Source: Geosiphon pyriformis
Lineage: Eukaryota > Glomeromycota > Glomeromycetes > Archaeosporales > Geosiphonaceae
Assembly (NCBI GenBank): GCA_016748015.1
Contig: JAAOMT010000129.1
Location: 434,001 to 498,000 of the forward strand
DNA length: 64,000 bases
Reading direction: 5' to 3'
In this document: positions 48,001 through 60,889 of the stretch, piece by piece
Layout of the letters: each line of letters opens with the position of its first letter
Position numbering within the stretch: position 1 is the first letter of the stretch
Notes under the pieces: generated by a model
Databases searched by the model: none
What the model was told of the DNA's origin: nothing
The model's input: only the letters and a program-made list of their open reading frames with translations
Program-made: the position numbers and the translations under genes

Positions 48001-48305
48001 CAATCTGTTTTGTTAAAACTAAAAAATTTTATCAGATTTTAAAAATTATGAAATCTTAGTATGCTAAAAAAATACTTATTAAGTTTATTATTAACAAAAA
48101 AATAAAAAGTTTTGAAATAAACAAAAACCATATAATTTAAAGTGTTTTGGGATATTTTTTCTATAAGATAATATTAAAATATCTAATAATTGATAAAAAA
48201 CTGATGTTAAAATTTAAGTTGGTCAAGTTTAAAGTAAATATAATTATAAAAAATTAGATAAAAAAACATAAATGTTGAAAAAAGTGCTTAAAATATAATA
48301 TTAAC
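45030..48305 (+). pseudogene. Highly decayed plus-strand LINE, 5' half (LINE E)
   Basis: At 45,760-46,018 the plus strand encodes FSKFQDIIKALFIFKANLK and FGKIVFIKIQLIN, matching the ORF1 core of LINE C (KFEGIIRSTFTSEESM, KFGEIKSIKIQLIG). At 47,027-47,359 it encodes FISGLNSDYLNTNIVLIVNK and LLFKNKQSVFVLELY, matching the endonuclease (FTSGMESGYLGAGVVIVMD, LLFKNKLSVSILGLY). At 48,130-48,250 YLIIDKKLMLKFKLVKFKV parallels YLVVDDELVLEPDLVKAKV. The copy then stops at 48,306, where an LTR begins, so it was cut by insertion of element B. Confidence 0.82.
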
Positions 48306-49278
48306 AGTATTATTAAAAGTTTTTGGGGTTTTTTTTGAATGTTGTTGTTGTTACTTTGCTGTTAATTTCTAATTATTGAAAGCTATTAAACTTTTAATAA
48401 CTAAATTTATCTTTAAATTATCTTTTATAATTTGAATAACTGAATTTATAAGTAAAATGACCAATTAAATACCAGTTATTTATATAATTATTTTGCAGTA
48501 AAAATTAATTTTTTTTCAAAAAATGCTTATCTAAAAGCTTATTAAAATGTGTAATTATTTTGTTGTAAAAGTTACTTTTTTACAGAAATTTTGTCTGTAG
48601 ACTATTTTAATATATATAATAAAAAAAATATAAAAAAATATAAAAAAAATAAAAAAAAGAGATTTTATTAAAGAAATTGTCTTTTGTTTAAATTTAAAAT
48701 TATTAATAGATTACTAAAATTGGTAATTAATAGATTACTGAAATTGGTAATTAATCAATTTCAAGACATTAGTTAGAATTCAGAAAATTTCAAGTGAAAT
48801 ATTTATAAATTTTGTTGTTTTTAATATGGTTTTTATTGGAATAATTTGTATAGACACTAAGAAAAAAATTTTTAGTAAAAATAATTCTAACTAAGATATA
48901 TTTTCTCAAAAAAAAAAGCTTTTTTTTATATAATTTGTTGTAGTATTAGTCTATAAACTTGTATTTTTTTTTTGTTATTATTTTATTATACTAATAATAT
49001 ATTTTGGTAATTTATAAGTTATTTTTACAAACTATTAAGTATTTTGGTAAATTATTAATTATTTCAACAAATTTTAAATATTATATAATTTAGGATAATA
49101 TGTAATCTAATTATTATAATTTGTGTATTATATAAATTAAATATTAATTAAATAATAGTATTTAATAATATAATTAAAAAATAAGTAATAAATAAAATAA
49201 TAATAATATATACTAATTAATATTAAAAATTATAAAAGTAATTTTATGTTAATTATTAACTAAATTCTATTAATAACA
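48306..49278 (-). repeat. 3' LTR of element B (type-2, decayed)
   Basis: It aligns with 51,934-52,903 throughout, for example at the shared aaatttatctttaaattatc and the A-rich block near 48,620-48,655. It ends aataaca, matching the terminal CA expected of an LTR. Length is about 973 bp. Confidence 0.78.
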
Positions 49279-51933
49279 TAATTTTTTTTAAAACTAAGTT
49301 TTGTTAAAGTTTAAGTATTATCTGTAATATTAAGATAGTAGTTTAAAATAATTAAAGTAATTTGGTTTAAAAATTGTTGAAATTTCAGTTTTGTGATTTT
49401 TTTATGTATTAAATCTTTAATAATTAAAATATTGGGTTTTATAGAACATCTTTACAAATATTAAATAGGTTATAAAGTCTAAAAACTGCTTTAAATTTTT
49501 AATAAGTGCTTATTAATTTAGCTGCTGTTTTAAATTTATTGTGTATTTGTTTTTAAATAGCTTCAAAAATAAAATTTGTTGTTTTAAGTTTCAGTTTTTA
49601 TTTATAAAATGTTTTTCTAATATGAAAATATTTATAAATAAAAGTATGTATATTGTTTTTTTTATTAAGACATAGTTAAAGTTTTTGTTAAATTATAACA
49701 TTTAATAAAATATCAATAAAAGTAAATAAAAATTTTTTTTAAAGCTTGCTTTAAAAGTTCTTATAATTAAATTTCAAAATAACTTTTTGTGTTTTTTTTG
49801 TATAAATAATAATTTTGAAAATTATTTACTATTGAAATTATAGTTTTTTTTTAATTATAATTAATTTGACTTTTATTAATTGTTATGAATAAGTTAGGAA
49901 TTGTTTTTAAAGCTAATATTAATTTTTGAAATATTTGTTAAATGTTTTAGAAAATAAGCATTATAAAATTTGAATAAAAAAAATATATAATAAAATTTTA
50001 TAAAAGAAAAAAAGGCAGAAAAATAAAAAATTGAATTATTTTTGATATATAAATTTTTGATATATATTTTTTTTGGTAATTATTTTGCTATTTTTGTTTT
50101 TTGTTTTTTTTTTAAAAAATATTAATATATTAAATGTTTAGGTTTGATTGTTGTTTTATTATAACTATTAATTCTAAATTTTAAAAAATATCTTCAAAAT
50201 TAATTAAAAAAAAATGTATACTAATTTGTAAAATTAATAATTTAAGATTGATTTTAAAACAATAATGTTTTAAACAATTTTTATGTACAATTTTTGCTAA
50301 AACTTTGTTATTAAGCTTTAATTTATATAATCTATTATTTAAAACTTTATAAATATAAAATAGTTCATTTTATTTATGATTAAATTTTTTACTTTATTGT
50401 TTTTTAGCCTTAATTTTGTGTAAAAAAACTTTGTTTCCAACTTTGAATTTATTGGTAACAGATGGCAATTTATTATTATATTGTTTTTTTTGTTAATTTT
50501 GAGAATATGTAATATAATTGGCTGCTATTTGTTATTTTTTTTTAAAGTATTAAAAAAAATATAAGCTTTTTATTAAAGTGTTTCTTAAAAGTTTTCTTTA
50601 GTAATTAATTATATTGAATATGTTTTTATGATAAAATTAATTAGTAATATTGTTGTTTTTTTATAAGATAAATCAAATAGTATATGTTTTATTGTATTTT
50701 GTTTTAGTGTTTTATAGACTAACAACACTAATGGAATAAAGATATTTTATTTTTATTCGAAATTAGTAAAGATTTTGGCTAATAATTCACATAAGATTTA
50801 ATTGAATTGTTCTACTAATCTATTTGTTTGTAAGTAATAAAATGATAATAAGAGTCTTTTACAATTGAATTATTTACAAGTTTTTTGTATTAGGTTGTTT
50901 ACAAAATGTGTTTCTTAATTAGATAAAAGTTTAATTAAATATCTATGTCTATAAATAATGTTTTTGTAAATAAAATTTGTTACTAATTTTGTATTTGCTT
51001 GCTAAATAACTCTAACTTTAGGCCATTTAATAAATTAATTTACAGCAATTGTAATATAATAGTTTTCTTGAGTTGTAATAGATAAAAGTTTAACTAAGTC
51101 AATTTTTATTTTGTTAAATAATTATTTAATTTTAATTGAATTTAAAAGTTCAATAAAGCAAGTTTCTTTTTTTTTTTAACAATTATTATAAAATTTTATA
51201 TATTATTAGATATTTTTTTACATATGTAACCAAAAATAATATTCAAGTGTTTTTTAAATTGCTCTATCTCTTTTTAAATATATAAAAAAAAAATCTGTAT
51301 ACATATTATATAGAATTGTTTTTTTTTTTGTTTTGTTGGATTACTCTAAGTAAATTTATTGGGTTTTTGTAATTTTAGAAATAAATTTTGTTGTAGTAGA
51401 TAAAACATTATTTTACTTGGTTTTGTAATTGGTGTTTTTCTACTAAAGACTAATTTTTTGACATGATAAAAGTCTCTAAATAGTTTTTAATATTGTTATA
51501 GTTTTCAAAATCCATTGATTATTAATTGTTATTTTTGAGTTAGTAAATTGTTAATATTAATTCTAATTTTGTCTTATTTTAAAAGACTATCTATGTTAAT
51601 ATGTAATTTTTTTAATTTATGGTAAATTACATATTTATAATCGACTAAAAAATCAGTCTATTGGAATTGTTTTGCACTAAGTTCTGAGTTTTTTTTGTTG
51701 AGTTATTTAAGGCCAATATTATTAATAATAATGTCAATTTTTTTTTATAAGTATTGTTGAAAGTATTTGAAAACTTAGATAATAGCTGTTGCTTTCAATT
51801 TAGTAGATTCATATTTTGTTTTTGTAAATTTAAAAGTTCTATTGGTATAAGCAATAGCTTGTTATTGTTTTTGTTATTTAATTATAATAAAATAGTACTA
51901 AAAACTATATATAAAGCATTAGTGGCTAACTAG
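49279..51933 (-). pseudogene. Element B internal region: integrase to RNase H remnants
   Basis: Nucleotide-level similarity to element A 655-3,110 is visible in several islands, such as 50,395-50,470, 50,810-51,120 (including ctatttgtttgtaa) and 51,830-51,910. All frames are broken. It would have encoded the C-terminal half of pol. Confidence 0.65.
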
Positions 51934-52903
51934 TGTTACTGAAGGTTTTTGGTTTTTTTTTTTGAATATTGTTAATGCCTGTTGGTTGTGAATTCACGTT
52001 TTTTGGATGTAGTTGGACTTCTGATAACTGAATTTATCTTCAAATTATCTCTTATAATTTGAACTACTGAACTTATAAGTAGAATGGCCAATTCTATGCC
52101 AGTTATTTTATGTAGTTACATTGTAGTAAATATTAACTTTTTTCCAGAAATTGCTCATCTGAAAGCTTACTAAAAATGTGTAGTTACTCTGCTATGAAAG
52201 TCAACTCTTTTACAGGAATTTTATCTGTAGACTATCTCTAATGATTATAATAAGAAAAGAAAAAAAAAATAAAAGAAATATAAAAGAAATAGAATTTTGT
52301 TAAGAGAAACGTTTTTTATCCAGGCCTGGAGTGACTAACAGATTTATTGAAATTGGTAGCTAATCAATTTCAAAATGTTAGTTGTGTTAAGGGAATTTCA
52401 AGTATAATAATTTTAAAGATTTGGTTTTCAAATATTTTAATTTTTATTTGATTTTGTAAAAGTGTATAAGAAATAATTTGTTTTAATTAAGATATTTAAA
52501 GTAAGATATTATGATAAGATACATTTTTTTGAAGAAAAAAGCTCTTCTTTTATACAACTTGTTGTAGTACTAGTTTTTGAACTTGCACTTTTCTCTTTGC
52601 TCTAATTTTGGCAAACTAGAGATACATTTTGGCAAATTACAAATATTTCCACAAATTATTGATTATTTCGGACAATTTCTGCTAATTTCGATGAATTTTT
52701 GAATATTAAATGGTTCAGAGTATTGTGTAATTTGATCATCTTAATTTCTATGATACAAATCGAATTATTAATTAAATAATAATATTAAATAATTTGATTA
52801 ACTAATAAGTGATAATTGAAATAATAATAATATATACTAATTAATAATAAGAATTATGAAGGTAATTTCATGCTAATTAATAATTAAAATTCTACTGGTA
52901 ATA
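51934..52903 (-). repeat. Solo type-2 LTR inserted in element B RT/RNase H region
   Basis: It begins tgttactg and ends ggtaata (family end: ggtaaca), 970 bp long. It is visibly more GC-rich than the element B LTR at 48,306, so it is the younger copy. Element A-like RNase H sequence precedes it and RT-connection sequence (caaaggctttttgtta) resumes at about 52,970, so it interrupts pol. No clear target-site duplication was found. Confidence 0.8.
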
Positions 52904-54862
52904 CTGAAATTGTTTATTGAAATCTGAATAAGCAAAAATTAGAGCTATTATTAAGTTTTTTTTGAGAATATCAAAGGCTTTTTGTTATGTTAAAGTCTAT
53001 TAATATTTTATATTTTTATTGGTCAAATAGTTAAGTGATTTGGCAATTTCAAAAAAATTTTTAATAAATTTTTAATAATAAAAGGCTAATTTAGTAAATT
53101 TTTTCAATTTGGTAGTATTTTGAGAAACTTTAAAGTTTTGTACTACACTAATTTTTTTTGGATTTGGTTTAATTTTATTTTTGTTAATAATATAACCAAA
53201 AAAGACCAAATTTGTTTTTTCAAAATAACATTTAGCAATATTTAATTTTAATTCTGCTTTTTATAATCATTAAAAAACTTCTTACAGATAAATTAAATAA
53301 ACTTTAAAAGTTGAGAAGTAAACATTAGTATTGTTTAAGTAAACAACTATTAATTATTATAAAAGTCTTATATATATAATATCCATAAGTTACTAAAATA
53401 TTGCTGGTATATTATAGAGTTTGAAAAGCATTATATTAAACTTATAGTTTTTTTTTAAGTAATAAAAACTGTTTGGACTAATTCTTGGGGTTTATTTTAA
53501 CTTGTTAGTATTTGTTTTCCAAGTTTAAAGTTAAAAAATACTTGGTTTTTTTTAAAGTGTTTAACATATTGTCAATTTTTGGTAACAAGTAAATATTTCT
53601 AATTGTAATACTATTTAATTAACAATAATTTACACAAAATCATATTTTGCTATTTTTTTTTAATGAAAACAACAGGTAATGCTTAAAAACTTTTTTAATA
53701 ATTAAATAAATCTATTATTAAGTATCTATTGAATTTTTTCTTTAAATAATATTAGTCTTTTCTAAACTATTGTTGTTTTTAACAAATATATTAACATATT
53801 TTATAAAAAGTTGTTTTAATTATCTTTGTTGTTGGAATTTTAAGAAACTTATGTCAATTTTTTCTATTTTTTTTAACTAAATAATATTTTTTAATATATG
53901 ATATAATATTTAAATTAGAAAAAAGAATATGTTTCAAAATTCCAATAAAATTAAAAACAATTTAAGAGACTTTATCTTGGAAAATATTACTATGTATAAT
54001 TTTGATTTTTAAATTATTTAATAAAATAATCAGATATTTATTAAAGTTATAGAATATAACTCAAAACTTTTTTGTTTTTTTAAAAATATAAACATTTAAA
54101 ATTGCAATTTTGTGTTTTATGTAAATTTGTTTATTTGATTCAAAAATTTGTTGTATGATAATAAGTTTTAAGTAGATGTAAATTTTGTAATGTTTTCTAA
54201 AAGATAAAATAATAATTGGTTAAAAAAATCAAAAAATCTGGTAAAGTTTATTTTTTGTATTAAGAATTATGTTTAATAAAACTGTAAATTGCTCAATTAA
54301 ACCAAAATTTTGTATTTTTTTGTTATTTTTATCTAGTTGTTTTTTATTGTTTACTAATTATAAACTTAAAATATTGATTAAGAATAGATAAATGACTTGG
54401 GCAATTTTTTTAACATGTTTAATTTTGAAAAGTTTGTTTGTTTTATTTTGTAGCATGATTGTAATATTTCTAATGTATTTTGTATTTATAATTTCTTTTC
54501 TAATATTGATTTTTTTGCTTGCCAATAATAATTGTAAAGTAATTTGTATTATTACTTTTAGTAAATTTTAAAAACAATTTTAAAATTGATCTTAATTAAA
54601 AATTTTAATTAAAAAACCAAAGTATTTTTTTTAGTTATATTTAGCATCAATATCATAAGCTTTTTTTGACTTAATTTCTTGATTATTATTATTAAAGTAT
54701 TTGAATTACAATGCTAGTTAATTTTTGATTAAATAAATTAGTATTGTTAATAGTTTTTTTTCTGATTTAGGTTTTTCAAATTTAATTTTGTATTTGTCAT
54801 TTTCAATAGATAATAGTATGCTAAAAATGTAGTATTTTAAATATTATTAATCATTATAATAT
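52904..54862 (-). pseudogene. Element B internal region: RT to dUTPase/spacer remnants
   Basis: It parallels element A 3,190-5,200: 53,140-53,260 matches the RT connection, 53,580-53,660 matches the stretch at 3,820-3,890 with cacaaaa, and later parts follow only loosely. I could not confirm dUTPase motifs because every codon is altered. Confidence 0.6.
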
Positions 54863-55669
54863 TGTTACAGATAATTATTTGAGGTGTTAATACAAATAAC
54901 AAACTCATAACTTAGTACTCAATAGCTTAATAATGTTAATAATTTCTGAAGATTTTGAAGTCTGAAAGTTTTGGTTAAGTCTTTTGTATAATAAACAAAA
55001 ATTCAATTGATAGTTTCTTTCATGAATTTTTTTTTTAATATGGTAGCTGGTTTAATTTAGCAATTATGTTTTTTTAATAAGCTATCCTCAATTTTCAAGT
55101 TTCTATCTTTGTTTCATAAGTCTTTTACCAGTTTTTTTTAATGTTAATAACTTAGTGCTTAATTTTTTTAATTAATTAGTAAACAACAATAAAATGAAAC
55201 AAAAAAAATAAAAAAATAAAAAATTAGTATTTCATTAATAGCCATAATTAAAAGTTATTGTTTCAGTGTGGTTAAGTATTGAATTCTATCAACATAGAGT
55301 ATTAATAGTAGCAAAAATGATTAATATTCTTAATCAAGTAATAATAACATGAATTCAATAATAATAGATAATTTTATTAATATAGAAATAATTTTACTTT
55401 AAATTATAAAAAACTATCTTTTAAAAGAAAAATATTGTTTTAAATTAATTTGAAACTCTATTGAATTCTTCTGAAATTACTTTTTTTGCTTTTACTATTC
55501 TTATTATATATATATAATTTATGTTATATAAGATTTCTTGGATTTTTTTAATTCTTCTAGCCAAAAATTTTGAAATTCCTGGAATTTTGTAATTCTTTTT
55601 TTATTATGCTTATTTCTAATTGGCTATTTTATATTCTTATTAAGAATTTCTAAATTTTTATAAATAATA
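54863..55669 (-). repeat. Solo type-1 LTR inserted in element B
   Basis: It starts tgttacagataattatttgagg, nearly the same as the starts at 8,948 and 10,652, and ends tataaataata where the family ends tatgagtaaca. Length is 807 bp. A type-1 LTR inside a type-2 element shows that family activity overlapped or that type-1 came later. Confidence 0.8.
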
Positions 55670-56097
55670 ATGGTTAATTTAAAGTGTTTTTTTTTGTTTT
55701 TGTTTTTCAGCTTCTGGTTTTAATTCTAAATTAAAAAAAATTTAAATTGTATTGGGTATTTTTTTTTACAATACTGAATAATACTGTAGTTAAGTTTCTG
55801 AAAGTATGTGTAAAAAGTTTTGTTGTTGCAATTTTTAGTGTTTACATAAAAATAATATAGTAGATTTTTTAAAGATTATTTTTAATTTTTAAAATATTGA
55901 GTCTCCAAAAAAATAATTTTTAATGTGATTTTTAATGTATTAATAAAGTGTTTTTTTAAAAATTTTAATTCTATTTTGAATGTTAAATCTTTGTTTACAG
56001 TAGATGTAAACTGATTGATAATACTTTAGAGTAGTTGTGTCTGTTAAAGTCACTATTTTAAAATTGTTGTTGTGTTAATCTATAAAAAGCACTAAAT
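55670..56097 (-). pseudogene. Element B leader/gag 5' remnant and primer-binding site
   Basis: The sequence ends ctataaaaagcactaaa, the decayed counterpart of the element A primer-binding site, directly before the type-2 LTR start at 56,098. The upstream part loosely matches 8,200-8,900 of element A. Confidence 0.6.
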
Positions 56098-56395
56098 ATT
56101 ATTGGAGATTTTTGGTTTTTTTTTTAATGTTGTTGTTATTGCTTTGTTGTTAATTTTTTATTATTGAAAGTTATTAAATCTTTGATAATTAAATTTATCT
56201 TTAAATTATCTTTTATAATTTAAATTGCTAAGCTTAAAAGTAAAATAATTAATTTTATGTTAGTTACTTATATAATTATTTTGTAGTAAAAATTAACTTT
56301 TTTTTAGGAAATACTTATTTAAAGCTTACTAAAATATGTAATTATTTTGCTGTAAAAGTCAATTTTTTTACAGAAATTTTGTCTGTAAGCTAGTT
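56098..56395 (-). repeat. Truncated 5' LTR of element B (type-2)
   Basis: About 300 bp align with the first third of the LTR at 51,934 (tttttggttttttt, gttattgctttgttg, aatttatctttaaattatc). Similarity ends abruptly at about 56,395. Confidence 0.7.
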
Positions 56396-58469
56396 ATTAT
56401 TATTAATTTTTTAATTAGTTTTTATTTGATTTTTTAAAATTTAAATTAAATATTTTAGCTTTAATAATTAAGTTTATTATTAAACCAATTAATATTTAAT
56501 TATTTTGGTTAAATAATTCTTCTGTTTTGTATAAAAAGCTTAAAAATATAATTATTATTATTTAAAGTAAAATATTTGCTTTTATTAAAACTTTAAATAA
56601 AATTAGCATAAAATAATTAAAGTTAAAATTAAATATAATATTATAATTAATTATATAAAAATTTTTAATAATACTTTTAATAAAAATATTTATACATAAT
56701 TGTTGATTTTTTAAAAGCATTAATTAATTAATATCAAGTTAAATACAAATAAAATTATTAAATAATTAAGGAATATTATTATAAATAATATTTTTTGGTT
56801 GTAATTATACATAAAATATCTTTTCAAAATAAGTTTTTTTTATAAATTTAATATAATTTAATTTAAATTAAATTTGTGTTTAATTATATAAAAAAATTAC
56901 ATAAACTGTATTTAATTTAAATTACTTAATTTAATATATTATATTAAATAATAATTAAAATATATATTATTATTAAGTTTAATAAGTGCAGTTCAATTAC
57001 TATTTAGTATATAAAACTAAGAGCTATATATTAAATAATAATTAAATTATATATTAAAAAAAACAATAAAAACATAAAATTTTTTTTTTATATTTTTTAT
57101 AATTATAATTAAAAAAATAAAACAGTTGTAAATACTATTTTTTTTATAATAATTAATAAAGTTTTAATATAAAAAATATTTTTTATTATAGAAATAATTA
57201 AACAAAATATTTTAAAAATATTTTTTTTAAATATTAAAAATATAAAACTACATTTTTTAAAACATTTTTTTTAAATAATGGTTTTTTTAATCAAAATTTT
57301 TTTTAAAAACCAGATTATAATTAATTTTAATATTGTTTTTGTTTTTTTTAAAAACTTAAAAATTCTTAATAATAAATTAATTAACAAGTTTAATTTTTTT
57401 GGTTATTATTATTATTTAATATATTATTAAAATACAAATAATTCAAAAAACAGTAGTTGCTTTTTTTTGCTATTGTTATATTAAATTTTTTGTAGTTTTA
57501 TATAAAATCTTGTTTAAAATTTTTTTAACAATAATTATTATTTTTAATATAAATAATAATAATAATAATCTATTTTTTAAGATTAATTACTAATTATATT
57601 GTTTAAAGTAGTGTTTTTTAACAAATTTTTATTGGGTTTAAAAATAAGATAAAACAAATCATGCTTTTAAATATGTTTTTAATTAATATTTATTAAATTA
57701 CTTAATCTTAAGAATTAAACTAATTAAATAAAAACCAAATTAAATTTTTTTTGTTTTTTGGTGTTGTCTTTAATAATATTTAAAAAACAATTTTTAGTTA
57801 TTAAAAATTCTCTAAATAAATGGTTTTTACTTTAGTGTTTGGTATTATACTTAAGATTAAATTAAATTTTATTAATTTTTTGTTTTATTTATTGTTTAAT
57901 TTTATTAAATTTAAGTTAATTTTAAATAATAATATTAAGTTGGTTTGTGTAAATTTTGTTTTTTAAATTTTTTTAGAAATTGTTATTAAATTATTATTAG
58001 TAATTTTGTTTTTTTAATTATTTTTAAAATTATAAAATTTTTTGTAATAATCTTTGTTTTTTTTTGGTATATTTTTTAATAATATTAAAAATGCTTTTGG
58101 TGTTTTTAGTAAAGTTTTTTTATTAAATTAAAGTATTTTAACTTGTAATAAAATGTTGTTATTTGTTTTAAAAAAAATTTTATTATTGTTATTATTCTTA
58201 TTTACTAGTTTATATTAATAAAAAAACACTATTAAGATTTTTTTTGCTTAATTAAAAAAAAATTATTATTTTAAAAAATATTTTTAAACCAAATTAATCA
58301 ATTTTTTTGGTTATATAATCTTTAAAATTAATAATTTGATTTTTTAAATTAATCATTAATTCTGTTTTATTGTTATTAATATTTTATTGTAATTTTTGAT
58401 TTTTTAAAAATTATAAATTTTACTGTTTTGAAAATTAATATTTTGTTTTTTTTTTTTTTATTATACTTA
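56396..58469. other. AT-rich stretch with LINE-tail remnants
   Basis: 56,405-56,520 is similar to 60,545-60,665 (shared attaagtttattattaaacc), an unassigned repeat. Around 56,895-57,040 there are weak LINE 3' tail matches in both orientations (taaattacttaattta, then aagtgcagttcaa). The remainder, 57,050-58,469, is nearly pure A/T with nothing I can assign. Confidence 0.45.
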
Positions 58470-60335
58470 ATGAGTAAAGTTCACATACTATCTAGAACTA
58501 TACATCAAAAAAATAATCTAAACTAGGCGTAAATCATGCGTTTTCTACACATAACCAGCCATTTGAACCAGTCAGGACAACATTATGCTGTAATAACTAC
58601 AGAAATTGAGGAATCTATACCAGAAAAGAATAAACAGTGTTTATGAAAACCAAAACAGACCCTAAAAGCTTCAGACATCCTAAGCAATTTAACCACACCA
58701 GTAGAAAACTTCAAAGCTAAACCAAAAATTGAGATGGGAACAAAGCCATCCACAGAGATCAGCTCATGTTTCTTCATGAAGGCATGATGTTTAGCACAGA
58801 CCAATCAAATGTCATCTCTAAAAGCAAGACAAAAAGAATGTGCAAAATCAGTAATTCTGACACCAGCAACCTTGGGATTATGGAAGACAGAAACAGCTTC
58901 TGAGAACCATCCATTAAAAACAAAACTCTTAAACAGAGCTAATGACACTGAGAAATCTGGAGTGCAGGTTAACAACAACTACAACACACATGAGGAGGAA
59001 AGAGAGAGACCCAAAAGTCTTTTCCAAGATAACATACCAGAATTCAAAATCTGGCAACAAGCTGAGCTATTGACTGCATAAGAAAAAACATGATCCGAAA
59101 TCTCTACCTCCCCACAATACAAACACAAAACACTAGGATAACATTTATCATAAAGACACTTCCAAACTGCTATGGGAAGCCAATAGTACAAAGCCTTTAT
59201 GAAATAGGTATAAGAATTAGCAATGCACCTACTGGTAAAGTCTGTGGCCATGTACAAGTCAGAATGTTACATCCAAGAAGATCTGAGCCAATCAACATCT
59301 GAAAGCAAACCATTCACCAAAAAGCTGGAACCAAAATCAACTTCCCAATGCACATGACAGACAGCTTGAAAAACATCCTGAACAAAGTGTCTAGAATTAC
59401 CTGAAACTATATCACCATCTGCTACCAAAAAATGTTCACTCACACGAGAAAGAAGGAACCAACCAGAAAGAAAAACAGCATCAGTAAGATTGTCAACACA
59501 TTCATTCTCCAAAATCTCAGCGTGGCCTTTCACCTTGTGCCAGCTAACTTTCAAATCCTTGCCACGAATGACATTCCTAATGTGTCAATGCTCAACTCAA
59601 CACCGATTGCGAAAGTCAGAACACATCAGATCCAATTCTGATTTGCAAGCATCCAAAGCAGCTTAACTATCCAAAAACAAGCAAACAGAGTGCGACTTTG
59701 GTATACACTCCAGAGCTAAAACAATGGCCTGCAACTTCACCAAAGTAGATGAAACCAAACCACAAACACTAACATCTAAACCCAAATTAATGTCCTCAAA
59801 AAAAGCTGCAGCACCATCTTGACAATTCAGCATGCCCAAATTTTTCAAAGAACCATCTGTATAAACAGACAAACTACCAAAACCAACTTGAGAGAGATGA
59901 TTTTTAACAGACACAAAATCACTAGACTTACAAATATTTAGAGAGCTAACACTGATTAAAGCCAAAAAAGAGGGGGGCAAACCACCAAGAAATGCAACAG
60001 AAAGCTTGAACCATTCAGGAACTGGGCCACGAGAGTCCAGTTTCTTCTACTACTTAAAGATGTACTAGTTGAAGACATCTCCATGATGATTACAAAGCTG
60101 ATCCACAAAGGCAATGTCATAATGTTGGAAGGAAGACAAGAATTTGAAAAACAAAGATTTACTCAGAACAGTAGACATAGGCACCCCATTATGAAGCCGA
60201 AAAAAGCTAGCCAAAGAGCCACCCAAGAATAAATTACAGTCAAAAAGAATGCGAACTACACCTAACAAAAAATTATTGGAAGCACTAACACAGACATGAG
60301 CCGGAAAATTCAATGGATGGATGGGGTGCCAAATA
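58470..60335 (-). mobile_element. 5'-truncated LINE (LINE D), minus strand
   Basis: The 3' tail at 58,470-58,580 (gagtaaagttcac, then aactaggcgtaaatcatgcg) matches LINE C. Coding sequence runs back through the C-terminal motif, RNase H and RT thumb, and stops at about 60,335, where A/T-rich DNA takes over. 5' truncation is typical of LINE insertion. It is relatively GC-rich and so younger than its surroundings. Confidence 0.9.
58583..60313 (-). pseudogene. LINE D ORF2 C-terminal part: RT thumb, RNase H, zinc motif
   Basis: Five open pieces (60,313-60,065; 59,980-59,663; 59,554-59,267; 59,257-58,979; 58,804-58,583) all share one frame, so only nonsense codons break the 1.7 kb. RNase H is recognisable by VYTDGSLKN, VKLQAIVLALEC (the Glu expected before LQAI is Lys), VCLFLDS and VKGHAEILENECVD. 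The C-terminal motif reads CLYCGEVEISDHVF. The C terminus extends further than in LINE C (FGFHKHCLFFSG), showing that LINE C and D belong to slightly different subfamilies. Confidence 0.88.
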
Positions 60336-60889
60336 TTTTGTTTAAGTATTATATTTAATAAAAAACTTTTAAATATTATTACTACTATAAATATTAAGAT
60401 TTAGATTATTGACTATAAATCATAAGATATATTTATTTTTTTTTTAAATTTCTGTTCAAATTTGTAAATAATTTTAAGATTTTTAAGTTATATACCAAAA
60501 TTTTTGTACTATTAACTCTTTTTATTGTTGTACTTTTAATTATTATTGTTGTTAATTTTGTAATTAGTTTTAAGTTAAATTTTTTGAAATAGCAAATTTT
60601 TAATTTGGCTATATTAATTAAGTTTATTATTAAACCAATTGGTTTTTTGATTATTTTAGTTACTTTTTTTTAATTGAAAATATGTGCAAAAATCTTAAAA
60701 TAAAAAAAGATTTGGTTATTATAAAATATATTACTAAAAGTTTTATTAATATTTTGACTAATTTAAATAATAATAAAATAAAAGCTGTTAAAATGTCTTT
60801 TTTAAGTAAATCAACCATTGAATATTTAATAACACTGCGATAAATAAGTAGTTTTGATGTTAAGAATAATATAAAAAACACTAAAGTGT
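60336..60889. other. AT-rich stretch with unassigned repeat
   Basis: The segment at 60,545-60,665 repeats 56,405-56,520. Otherwise I see nothing. A short minus-strand open stretch at 60,660-60,881 has composition typical of random AT DNA. Confidence 0.45.

Larger units (their letters stand above)
48306..56395 (-). mobile_element. Old Ty3/Gypsy element with type-2 LTRs (element B), holding two nested LTRs
   Basis: A type-2 LTR at 48,306-49,278 and a truncated one at 56,098-56,395 bracket an internal region that parallels element A in order. At 50,400-50,470 actttgtttccaac matches element A at 1,650. A pol part at 50,800-51,200 matches 2,000-2,350. RNase H and RT sequence lies on both sides of a nested solo LTR, at 51,650-51,933 and 52,904-53,660. 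A leader with primer-binding remnant lies at 55,670-56,097. It belongs to the same pol family as A but has a different LTR. It is much decayed and no open frame survives. Confidence 0.78.

Noticed and set aside
51928-52908. Target-site duplication around the type-2 solo LTR
   Set aside because: The flanks (aactag and ctgaa) do not match as a 4-6 bp duplication; decay or recombination may have removed it.
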